Part shown: in pieces, positions 48,748-59,837 of the stretch
How positions within the stretch are numbered: the stretch's first letter is position 1
Layout: each line of letters begins with the position of its first letter
Assembly: GCA_946406115.1 (NCBI GenBank)
Contig: OX291557.1
Coordinates: 8,278,501 to 8,342,500, forward strand
Reading direction: 5' to 3'
From: Apoda limacodes
Taxonomy: Eukaryota; Arthropoda; Insecta; Lepidoptera; Limacodidae
DNA: 64,000 bases
Position numbers and translations under genes: made by a program
The notes under the pieces: generated by a model
Seen by the model: the letters and a program-made list of their open reading frames with translations, nothing else
What the model was told of the DNA's origin: nothing
Database searches by the model: none

Positions 48748-51123
48748 ACAACCAATATACTTCGCAATCCTACATTATGTGAGGGAACCGGTTTTTATTC
48801 ATTACAAGGTTTGGAGGAGATAAGTAGGTATATAAACTTCTGTATAACTTACAATAATTGGCATTTTTTCCCGGCTGCAGTTAGAAAGAGAAGAAGGGTT
48901 ATTTTAATAACGTATAATTAATTCTTAAGTTAGATTCGTTCCTATAACTTTTTACCTTTTAGTACTGCAAATTAATTACCTACTTACTTTAATTGGGTAT
49001 TTTATTATTCATAATTTTGAATCATTGCATCAGTATTGTTATTGAAGTTAATTAATACAAATCCTTTTCATTCCTATTGTCACAGCAAGTTATTAATATA
49101 CAGAAAATTATTACATGCTAGCAAGTTCTCGTGTATTTTATCAAACCCTAAACTTTGCTGAAATCAATAGCTTCTGATTTTTTAAGACCGAAAGCTTGTT
49201 TGCCACCTCGTTTGGTGGTATAAAAATATCAAACAAATAAAGTTATATTTTCTATTTTCTATCCATAATATTAGTATAGATTAATATCCATCCATAATAT
49301 TAGATAGTAATAGTAAAAAATCCTTAGTTTAAGTAAAAAAAGTTCAAAACTTTTAAAATAATTTTAAATTAGTTGGTCCTAGAGGTTTCATCTGCGTTAA
49401 TTTACTGCTCCACTCCTAAGGGCTATGGCGTGAAGCTATTTCCTAAATTTCTTAATAAAAGAGTTATTAAATGCATAAAGTATTTCCAAATCCGACTGGT
49501 AGTTCAAGAGTCTCGAGCGTTCAAACAAACGTTTTAACTTTATTATATAAAAGTTTTTTTTTTATTTTCCTTTGTTGTTGAGATAAGTGAAAATAAAAAA
49601 GAAAGTAAGCGGAATCTGTAGATATTTCACGAGCGATCTCAAGATACCTTGAGGTAAGACCACCTACCGGCAAAGAATGCAGAGATAGAACTTTATTATT
49701 GCAAATTGGTAAATATTTTATCTGATACAAGTTACAATATTTCTTTTTTTTTTCAAAGATCCGCGCGCACGAATTCGCGGGCATAAACTATATATGTATT
49801 GCAGGGTTCCATAAGTAAGTACGTCCAAATGAAAAGAAAAATGGCGGGACACTTATGGGATCACTCGGGTCACAGTCAATTTGCTCCGAATCTATCGGAC
49901 CGATAATTTAAAAGGTTTACATTACCGTAAATAAATGAATTTTGAATATAGAATTTACTTTTTAGGGGCAGGTAAGTTAAAAAATTAAAAAAAAAATTGT
50001 GCGTGTGTTTTCTGCTTTAACACTATTTGTGTTAGAGTAATTTGAGGAGAAAGGATGCATGCTGCTGTGTCTAAAATTTTAACATATAAAAAATACAAAA
50101 AAAGGGTGAATAAAACAATATACCACATTTTATTAAAACGTCATCGGTAGGTAGGTCCCTACTAGGTAGATACTTGGCATAGCTGGTGTACTTTAAAGGT
50201 GTTGCACCTGTTTGTTACGACATGTCGTGTGGGAGATCTTATAGGCGCAGGCGCACCAATCGCTTACGCAACCGCTTGCTTAACCCTGTTAGGCAGCCAG
50301 GATTTAGTTCTTCTCCGATGTACTTATATGTAACTTACTGTAAATGTCCAAAATATTGTCATTCATAAATTATTTTCGTCCAAGATTTTGTATAACCTCC
50401 TAAAATAAGTTAACCCAGCACAGCCTGTTGACATAATTGCGTTATAAGAAAACAGGCAATTTCGTTACATAGATCCCTTCTTTTTTCATGATTCTATGTC
50501 ATCCAGAAATAACTTATTAGTGCTTAGTTTAATTTTATTTCTTAAATTATATAAAAAACCAGCATCACTACTCTCCGGTTTACAGAGAGTTATGACCAAA
50601 GAGTTTAAGTAATGTGACCCAAAACTCAAAAAGTATTTTGATCACAAGTTTTGTAGGCATAAAATTTTTAATCCTAAATATACGAAACGCACTTGGCCGA
50701 TATTCTCAATACTTCCTTCACATGGTTCGGAGTAAAATTCTTGCTATGGATGTAGGTACTGGTTATTTATGATTTTACAACTTCTTCCACTGGCCTTTTG
50801 TTGTAAATTGCTCACCTTAAATACAAAATAATGAACACGAATCACAGTTATGACCGGACTAAGACCGAATAGACTTTTGAGACAACATTATCTGCCCCAA
50901 TCGTCGAGCAACTGCAGAGATAAGGTTAACGACTTGTTTAATTGGGAATTGTAAAAAACATGCGAATTCTCTAAGGAAAGGAAGTTTGCATGATTCATGC
51001 ATTGTTTTTTATCGGTTTTACTTAAGTTACGTTGATTATGGTTTTTCCTTAAGAATTTGTTTTTTTTTTTAATACTAACTTAATAATTTAATCTGAATAA
51101 TTGTAATGTTTAAAAACTCAAGC
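48748..51123. other. Long-intron sequence, no supported gene
   Basis: Contains an end fragment of the 'taccactaaggtggcaaac' family at 49187-49225 (agcttgtttgccacctcgtt). The GC-richer patch 50160-50310 is unrecognised. No exon is supported. Confidence 0.45.
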
Positions 51124-51262
51124 CTAGTTTGTAGCGACGCCGGCTGCTGTGCAGAGGGTGTGAGTTCGATTCCCGCACAAGACAAACTTTTATGTGATTA
51201 ACATTTGTGTTCTTCTTGAGTCTGGGTGTATTTATGTATGATATGTATGTATTTACAAAAAA
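51124..51262 (+). mobile_element. tRNA-derived SINE, plus strand
   Basis: The head gtttgtagcgacgccggctg, a box B gagttcgattcccgc and the body gacaaacttttatgtgatta, then cttgagtctgggtgtattta tgtatg, form a SINE familiar from moth and butterfly genomes. It matches the minus-strand head at 17990-18085. Confidence 0.75.
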
Positions 51263-52202
51263 AAGTAATACAAAAAAAAACATGTATTTTCATCTGTTGT
51301 CTGGTACCCATAACACAAGCTTTGCTTACTTTAACGCCAGACTTTAAGGAGCAGTAAATTAACGTGGCACAGAAAAAGGAGTCGGGGGGAGGAGAGGGGG
51401 GTACATTTCTTTAACTATAGTTATTACAATATATATATGTACCTATTATATCGAACCATTAAGTCAACTGGTGCTACTATTGCTCCCTCGCACTCTTGAT
51501 GTATTTGCTAAAATACGCTTGTAGAGCAATGACTAATGATTATGACTCACATTAGCCAACCCGACTACCTTAGCCATTATTTATTAATCATTTCTTATCC
51601 GTCCATCACCTGCCTCACTCAGCGCTGTACACTGCACTGATTTAATCTTACCTCTCAAAATGAAAAGACTATTAATGCAATCAATGATATCACCTTTTCG
51701 TAAACTTATCAAATGCGAACGATTTAAAAATAACACTGAACTACAAACTATATAATACTATACCATATCTAAAACCGTACCATGCCATGACTTTTCAATT
51801 ATATCGTATTGTGTATATATACATAAGTCTATGAGTCCACGTAATAGATACACAAACCGCGTAAAGTGCATTTCAAGGCCAATATTTGTTGAATTGTATA
51901 GATACTTTGCATTTGTCGCTTGACCAGCTCTTAGATGCAAATGGATTCTATAGCATGATTTATTCGTGGTATTAAAATAAAACATAATTTTTATGGTTAT
52001 TTGTTTATTTGAATGGATATTAAAACTCTGTGGAGTTAAATGTAGTAACAGAACACCTGCTGTTAGAAGATTTGTAAACTTCTGAGGCTATAGGTACTTA
52101 CAAATGGCTCGGCTTTTATTAAAGCACGTAATTTATTAATTTTTCGTAATCTTAACTATTATAAACAACGTTTATAGATACCTAAATAATAAGTGCATAT
52201 TA
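51263..52202. other. Long-intron sequence, no supported gene
   Basis: A G-rich stretch (gtcggggggaggagaggggg) lies at about 51380-51400. Nothing else is supported. Confidence 0.45.
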
Positions 52203-52641
52203 AAAAAATCGGCCAAATGCAAGTCGGACTCGCGAGCGAAGGATTCCGTATATCTATAAAAATATCTATAAAAACTGCAAATAAATCACGTTCGTTGTAT
52301 AGGAGCCCCTTAAATATTTATTTTATTTTAATTTCATTATTTGTTCTTAAAGTGAATATATAACTTAATATTCTGTGAATATTTCAAGCATCTACTGTTG
52401 CCGTTATCAATATCGAGCAAAAACGAGCAAAAAAATCACGTTTGTTGTATGGTAGCCTTTAATATTTATTTATTCTGTTTTTTAGTATTTGTTGTTATAG
52501 CGGCAACAGAAATACATCTTCTATGATACTTCAACTGTCTATCACGGTTCATGAGATACAACCTGGCGACCGACGGACAGACGGACTGCGGAGTCTTAGT
52601 AACAGGGTTCCGTTTTTTACCCTTTGGGTACGGAACCCTAA
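52203..52641 (-). mobile_element. Non-autonomous 'tagggttccgtacc' element, copy 3, internally duplicated
   Basis: Reverse-oriented copy from aatcggccaaatgcaagtcg to gggtacggaaccctaaaaac. It is about 440 bp long, 150 bp more than copies 1 and 2. The stretch (aaataaatcacgttcgttgt to about 52410) is repeated in a better-preserved form from about 52428 on (aaaaaaatcacgtttgttgt). This suggests a partial tandem duplication or insertion of one copy into another. Confidence 0.75.
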
Positions 52642-53925
52642 AAACAAAGAAATCTTCTTAGATTTTGTTCTTAGTATTTGAAGAAAAATAAATCGACTTT
52701 TATTACATAGTACCTAATCATATTAAAATTATAAAAAAATGCTGTGCAACATTTTTTAACAATTCCTCAATTAAAAAAAGGATCATTCACAACTTACAGT
52801 TATATGTATACTATACAGAATGTATAGTAATGTGTGTGTGACTACTGTGAAATAACAGTACGTTTTCCAGAAACGTGACCAGTGGATAAAGTACAGATAT
52901 GGTAAATTCAATAGGTACCTGCCGCTACCCAACGGTGCGATAGGATAGGAAATGGGGAATCGGTGCGGTTGACCGTCTCCACCATGACAACCGGAACGGG
53001 CGGACTATTACCAATTTCTGTAATGTATGTAGTTTATCTTTTATTCATTTAAATTGTCAATATATTCCTAGAAACAGTGCAACTTAAAGTGTACATAACA
53101 GGGTTCGCCAAAAATTTTACTGAAACCAACATATTTTAATAATTAAGAAGTAAAACGTAAGTTAAGTAAAGAGTAAAATAATAAAGAGGCGAATTCTTGG
53201 CAACACCGAAATTCCCTGCAATTGTCACACCTTCTTTGTTTTTATAGAAAAACCATTAGAAAGCTAATGCAAGGCAATCGTAAGATGACAGAGTACCTAA
53301 GTGTTTTGGTTTTCAACCAAGGTATAATTGAATAAACCAAGTCCTGTACCTTCTGTCTCAAGTCAACAAATCTTCAAGCAATTTTCTTATGCTAGTTGAG
53401 AACGTAATGTAAATAATATCACACGGACATATCCCATTCCACCTGTCTAGCGCAACGCATTACCCGATCCGATGCGTGTCGTTTTCACCGATTCGCTTGG
53501 ATACACAGTGCAATTGCTCAGGGTGCATCGGGCTGACTCGGGCTTCGAGAAACCTATAGAGTGCGTTGGCAAATTGCAGTCGTGAGTAGGTGTCATGGTT
53601 GCATTGCTGACTTCGCATTAACTTTCCAAGGGACTGTAGATATATTTGTATTTGATATTAATTCTAACTTAATATCTCCAAGCGATCCCGGGAAAAAGGG
53701 TCTTCAACAGACAACGAGTAAACTTTTTGGAACCAAAAAAGTAAATACTGGCTGGTAAAGCTGGAATATTGATTAGTTTAAAAAAAAGAAATAATTTGAA
53801 TATTTTTTTGTTTTTTTTTTATTGAATTTGAATTTGAATTGAAAAATGTCAGTACGGAACAAGTTAATCAAGATGTACAGAATACTTAAGGTGCAAATGC
53901 TTCACCGTATTCTACAGTTGCACGT
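52642..53925. other. Spacer before the transposon nest
   Basis: No supported gene. It is GC-richer at 53440-53590 without a recognised product. Confidence 0.4.
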
Positions 53926-54440
53926 TAGTGGGCCGAATATTAACGTGGAAGAACATCCACCAAAGATGACCCTCGCTATGGTCGCCCAACAATGTAGTGA
54001 CCGAAGAAATGGGGAAATAGTTGAAAAATTGTTTTAGCAGATCGTCGTGTTACATTACGTATTATAGCTGTAGAAACAAAGAATTCGACTGGTAGTGTGC
54101 ATTGCATTTAACATGAACGCTTAGGAATGAAAAAGTTATCGCTCGCTGGGTACCCAGAATGCTTACCGATGCACAAAAATAAACAAGGCATTTTTTACAT
54201 TTTTCAAGCTTCTTTAGAACTGTTACAACAAGATCTATTTATAACCATGGATGAAACGTGGCTTCATCATTATGATCCAGAAACAAAATTACAGTCTATG
54301 ACCTGGAGGAGACCATTATCTCTAACCCCTAAGAAATTTAAGGCGAGTCGTTCGGCGCGAAAGATCTTGGGCGCTCTTTTCTGGGATAGTAAAGGGGTGG
54401 TTATGATTGATACGCCTCACTACAGTCTCTTAGTCCCGCT
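53926..54440 (+). pseudogene. Degraded mariner transposase fragment
   Basis: Three frames together carry mariner transposase motifs in the correct order: RGRTSTKDDPRYGRPT (about 53944), VLADRRVTLR (about 54034), KVIARWVPRMLTDAQK (about 54130), then MDETWLHHYDPETK (about 54247) and KKFKASRSARKILGALFWDS. The first catalytic Asp (MDETW) is present. Regions with the second and third Asp (HDNA and PDLAP type) are missing, because similarity ends near 54430. In-frame stops (for example after RYGRPTM and in CI*HERLG) and at least one one-base shift show it is dead. I saw no intact terminal repeats. Confidence 0.88.
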
Positions 54441-54799
54441 ACAGGCACTTATGCCCATAGACCACCGCGCTGGCCCAGTACTAATTGGCGGACGTTTGTC
54501 GAGCTGGTGGCCACGTTTTCTAAATTAGACTGACTAAGTTTTCGAGCAGCCCATAAGGCATCTGACTTGACTTAAACTGAATGTGGCATTATGAGAAATT
54601 TTAACTGTTGCTTTGCCATAAATGTGTGGGATTGGCAAACATTACGCATATTTTATATATATTCCATCCTTTGTATATTTTTCATTTATCCTCCTTTTCG
54701 GAGTATGCAAATTTTCGAATGATTGATTTTGCACCTACTATTTTTTTGTCTTCTTGTTCGAGCAGCATTTTCTGCAGCCCTACTAAAACCTATTAGGTA

Positions 54800-56252
54800 C
54801 AAAAGATTATTGCAATGCATGTAATTGCTATTTTCATTGATATTAGTAAGGCCTTCGATACTTTAAAATTTGAAAAAAAATTATTTAGTAAGTTAGAGCA
54901 AATAGGTATACAGGGTTCTCTGTTAAAATTGTTTGAAAATTATCATCAAAACCGTTTTACGACTGTAAGGATTGGTAACACATATAGTGATATAGTAAAA
55001 ACAACACAAGGAACAGCGCAAGGATCCATAATTGGTCCCTGTGAGTACTTAATATATGTCAATGACATGTGTAATATTTTTACAGAGGGTTCTGTATATC
55101 AGTTTGCTGACGACACTTGTCTATTAATAGCACATAAGGACTTACATCAAGCGACTATTATGATGCAGCGCAATTTTGATCTTTTGTGCAAATGGGCCCA
55201 TGACGTCGGTTTGATAATCAACAGATTAAAAAAAGCTATGCACATACATACAGTACATAATAAAACAAAACTTTACACCAAGGATTTTAGCCCATGAGCA
55301 TTTATGTATGCATAATGTTTAGAATTTGTAAACCAACATATGTATTAAGGCCTAATTATTGATCATCGGATTAACTGGGCCCCCCATATCGACTATGTCT
55401 GTGGTAATATAAGAGCACTAACCTGTAAATTTGCTATCATTAAATACAAAGTACCTTATAATATACTTAGTTAGACTCTTATACTTATCGCTGGCGGAAT
55501 CGATCATCTCATATGGAATTAGTAGTTACGGAAGAACATTTAAAACATACATTAAAAAAATATACAATCTACTAATTACGTTATTAAAAATTATAGTGTC
55601 AAAAAAAACTAGACTTAAGTTAGGATTAGAGAATAACTTACTACTAAAACGTTGCAATGTTCTTAATCTATACGACTTATTTAAGTTGGCAGTATTAGTG
55701 GATGGAAATGATCTAATATACGAACTTACAATAAAAAATAGGTTACGTAAGTTACCTTATCTGCCTACATATAAAAAAACAAAATACAATAATGTACATG
55801 GCTCAAGAGTATGGCCTATATCTGCCAACATACATTATGTTGGCAGATATTTTAAATCCTTTACCTAAGAACATACAAGAACTTTATTGTAATATAATAA
55901 ATTATAAACGTAGGCTCAAGATGTACTTTGTTAACGAACAATAATTCATAGAGGTAAATTGTAAATAAAATTGTATATATATGTTTGTGTGTAGGTATGT
56001 ATGTATATTTGTATGTATGTGTATATATAGATATATACTTACTGTAATATATGATAATATGAATTATTAAGTAATAATAGAAAATAATGTTATGATTGTA
56101 ATAACCGTGTTAACTAAACTGTATACTCAAATATAGTAAAATACCTAATTTAAAGAGCGACTTCCTGACTACATAAACCTAGAAAGGTTTCAAGTCGGAA
56201 AAACTATATTAATGTTGTGATGTAAAATTGTTTTGGAAATAAATAAAAAAAA
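54800..56252 (+). pseudogene. 5'-truncated non-LTR retrotransposon (LINE), reverse transcriptase 3' half
   Basis: The frame from 54815 shows FIDISKAFDTL, then QGTAQGSIIGPCEYLIYVND and QFADDTCLLI, the reverse transcriptase core with its FADD catalytic pair. After shifts or stops near 55297-55430, similarity continues (GLIIDHRINWAPHIDYV, ESIISYGISSYGRTF). It ends PKNIQELYCNIINYKRRLK, near 55943. A 3' tail with TG/TA microsatellite (55975-56035) ends in AATAAATAAAAAAAAAA at about 56240. The order and motifs fit a Jockey-like LINE. The clade is a guess. Confidence 0.85.
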
Positions 56253-56426
56253 AATATATATAAAAATATATAAACTTAAAAAAACTGTTAAACTTTAGTT
56301 TTTATTACCAATATTATTATGTTTCGGGCTTACCACGCTTAGATTTATTGAGTTCCCAATATTCCCATTCCTACACCGCCTCAACTTCCTCAGTTTACAA
56401 GTGAATATGGCGCCGAAATATCAATT

Positions 56427-58320
56427 CAATATTCAATATAATTTTATTCAGATTATTCTACAATAATTGAGCACTTATGAATGTCACTACGCCATCGGTT
56501 CGTAAGTCTACAGGGCGGGAGACCTTGTACTGAGAAGAACCGGCAAGAAACTCAGCAAGGGCATTTCTTTTCTCCCTTTCTTTTACAGCGTCCAATTAAA
56601 ATATTGGAAAATGCCCTCCCTATCATAAAATGACACTTTCCATTACAAACATAAAAAAACATGAAATATAAAGCACAAGCACAACATAAAAGTATCTAAT
56701 ATAAACAAAAGACAGTTTATGTATTCATCACTAAGAAATAATCAATGTCTTACAGTATTAATAAACAAAACAAAAAAGTAAGACTAAATACTAAGAATAC
56801 CAAGAAGTTTGCAAGAGCAGACCAGCCTCCACAGGCGGCACCCGTTCACGAGTATGACACATGAATCAGCCATCGCTTCGCTCAACCATGTTTTAGGGAA
56901 CGTAACGACCCGACACACACGCCACCACCGCAGAGACACTTTGAGAGAGCATGACACACTCAAGCAACTCCAATAAAACTTCGATTGTACTAGTTACAAT
57001 GTGTGTAGTAAAGGAACAAAATATAAGAGGAGAAGATTGGAAGGTTCGCAATGCTTTACTACCGAGCAGCAACGGCAATAAACTCACTAGTTAATCTTTT
57101 ATACATCATATAAAAATACAATATAGCCTTACACTAGGTAATAACATAATATACAATGTTTTAAATTTAAAAAAAATAATATTTCAAATGCCCCAATACA
57201 AATCGATTAAGTTCTAATTTTTCCAAGCATTTTTATCATTTATGTATTCATCAACTTTGTAATAGCTTTTTTTCATTAAAATATCTTTGACATATATTTT
57301 AAATTTATTTGAGGGTAAATTAACCACATGTTCTGGAATTTTATTGTAGAAAAATATACTTTGTATTGCGAAAGAGCTATGTACCTTCTGAAGACGACAT
57401 TTTGGAACTACCAATTTATCCTTATTCCTTGTATTAACACTGTGGAGGTCACTATTTTTTGCAAATAAGTGACAATTTTGGCGTACATACATTATACAAG
57501 CAAAGATATATTGGCAAGGAACAGTTAAAATATCAATTTCCCTGAATAGTTCCCTAAGAGAAATTCGAGGTCCTAATTTATAAATTGACCGTACTGCTCT
57601 CTTTTGCAAAATAAAGACTGTATCAATATCAGCTGCCTTACCCCAAAGCAAAATGCCATAAGACATTACGGAATGGAAATAGCTAAAGTAGACCAAGCGA
57701 GCAGTGTCAACATCTGTAAGCTGCCTAACTTTCCTAACTGCATAGGCAGCTGAACTGAGTTTTCCTGCAAGAACTGAAATATGAGGGTTCCACTGCAGCC
57801 TATTGTCTAATGTAATACCTAGAAACACTGTTGAGTCTAATAGTTCTATTTCTTCTTCGTTTAGGGATAATTTTGTACTTATGTTTCTGACATTTGGCAT
57901 CATAAATTTTAAACACTTAGTCTTTTTCGCATTAAGAAGTAAATTATTTGCCGTAAACCACTGAAGAACCTGAGAAAGCGCACTACTTACGTCGTCAAAA
58001 TTAGTTTTATTTCTGTCAACTTTAAATAAAAGAGATGTGTCATCAGCAAATAGTACAATCTTGCACAGCTTCTCCACAAAGAAAGGCAAGTCATTTATGT
58101 AAATTAAAAATAGAAAAGGACCTATAATAGAACCTTGAGGAACTCCTAATTTTACTTCAGAGCCATTGGATTTTACTTCATTGATTTGAACCTTCTGCAT
58201 TCTACTACTCAAATATGAGCGGATAAGCTCAAGAGCCAAATCTGCAATACCATAATGACTCAAAACTATCGGAAACTCAATAAATCTAATTGTGGTAAGC
58301 TTGAAACATATAAACATAAA
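56427..58320 (-). pseudogene. Second 5'-truncated LINE, minus strand, with long open RT frame
   Basis: A 367-codon frame (58317 to 57214) has ELIRSYLSSRMQKVQINEVK, GVPQGSIIGPFLFLIYINDL, IVLFADDTSLLF (FADD intact), FLGITLDNRLQWNPHI, and a C-terminal domain with LQKRAVRSIYKLG. This is the thumb and C-terminal half of a non-LTR reverse transcriptase. The first 20 residues look non-native, so the 5' break is near 58280. The 3' side contains two related tails (gagtttattgccgttgctgc at 57087 downward and gagtttcttgccggttcttc near 56555). It ends in a TTGAAT-type repeat at about 56427-56450, so a second element end may be nested. No endonuclease or first ORF is present. Confidence 0.85.
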
Positions 58321-59770
58321 ATATTAAACCGTCAAAAAAATAAACTGTAACTAACATAAATATTTTAAGTCGTAATAGGTAAGCTCCTTATTTTGAGTCG
58401 GCTCGAAACAAAGAACTTTTACTTAAAGAAATAGGATAGTAATTCGACTTCGGTTCAACGGTTAAATGCTATGTAACTGACATTAGTATTAAGACAAAGA
58501 TTTATTTTATGTTGCTTTTTCACTTTCTTTTTTGGGTGGTTTAGTCATTATTTGTTAAAAAGTTTTATATTATAAGTAAAGAAACTCATGAAGAAGCGGT
58601 TACATGACTTTTTTTTTGTTCTAATACCTTTTATTACCCACGACGGAAACAGAGGGTAATTATAAGTTTAACATGTGTTTCTATCTGTCGCAGCGTAGGG
58701 CCCAAATAGGTGAACCAATTTTGTTTTATTTTTTTGGTTTGTAAGGTGATTAATGGAACGGACATGGAAATTGCTTATACTATATATTGCAAGACCACAC
58801 TATTGACCAAATGCTCCTGCATAACCTGGAATCTGCAAGATACTTCTTACCAACTTACAGAAGAGTTATTAAGTTAAGGCTCATTGTAATGGTGTCAATG
58901 AATTGGTTATAGGTAAACAGGGTCTGATAATGTAGCAGAAAAAATAACTGAGGATAAATTGGCGAGGTTAGGTTACTACTACTCGTTTAATGGATATGAG
59001 TTTTTTTGGATTGGAGGGTTTTTAAAATTTTGTGCATAATTTCAATTGTCGGTGAGAAGATGAAAATACAGCTTCCGTATGCTTGTGTACCGCAAAACTC
59101 GAGAATTAGTCGATGAAATAACTTGAAATTTTACACCATGTTGCATTTTATATAACAGTGTTAAAACTTAAAGTTAAAATACACTTTTTATCCTGATGTT
59201 CCTATGGAAACTGAGCGACAACAAAGCGTTGCCGGATTTAGCTAGTTGTATATTTTGTATTTATGCATTCGTTTGAAAATTCACTTACCATAATAAAATA
59301 ACACAGTAGTGTTAAATCCCAAAATTAAATTAGTGCTGCCAATATTAGGACAGTGATAATTTTGTTTCAATTAAAATGTGGCGTTTTGCCTTTCAATATT
59401 TTCAATTTCTATCAAAATCGATCAGTCGCAAAAAAAATTGAATCTTGACTCAAAGACAAGTTTTAAATTAACCTTTTCTAAAATAAACCTAAAATAAAGT
59501 TCTAAAAACTTGCGTCACGTAAACATATCTATATTTTATTGAATACTGTGACCTATTCATAATAAAATAGAATATGCTTGGCATATGTTTTTTCTGATCA
59601 AAACATTTATAAATTAATCTGTTCTTGTGTTAACTAAATAGATCTGCAAATAAATCGATTAGTATTATTCTATTAGTGTTTATTAGTAGTTATTATAATT
59701 TGTATAAACTAGTTAATTTTGTAATAGATTGTATAAATTTTGCAAATGATCATGACATTTTGCTTTATTT
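58321..59770. other. Long-intron sequence with short element scraps
   Basis: Degenerate pieces at 58615-58760 (ttattacccacgacggaaac) and 59195-59250 (caaagcgttgccggatttag) look like old repeat ends. No gene is supported. Confidence 0.35.
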
Positions 59771-59837
59771 GTTTTTTATATTGTTTCAGGTATGTATACT
59801 ACTGAACCTTCAAAAACAATGTGTGTTATTCTTTGCG
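59771..59837 (+). promoter_or_regulatory. Candidate recursive-splicing (ratchet) site B with downstream 5' splice site
   Basis: gttttttatattgtttcag (ending 59789) is a strong 3' splice site fused directly to gtatgt (59790-59795). A second donor, TTGCG|gtaaga, starts at 59838, defining a 48-nt potential recursive exon. The layout is the same as at 33860. Read as an ordinary exon after exon 7 (phase 2) it would hit TGA within five codons. This fits a zero-length splice better than a coding exon. Confidence 0.5.

Noticed and set aside
51360..51405. G-quadruplex or telomere-like sequence
   Set aside because: A single short G-rich stretch, without TTAGG units or a regular spacing of G runs.
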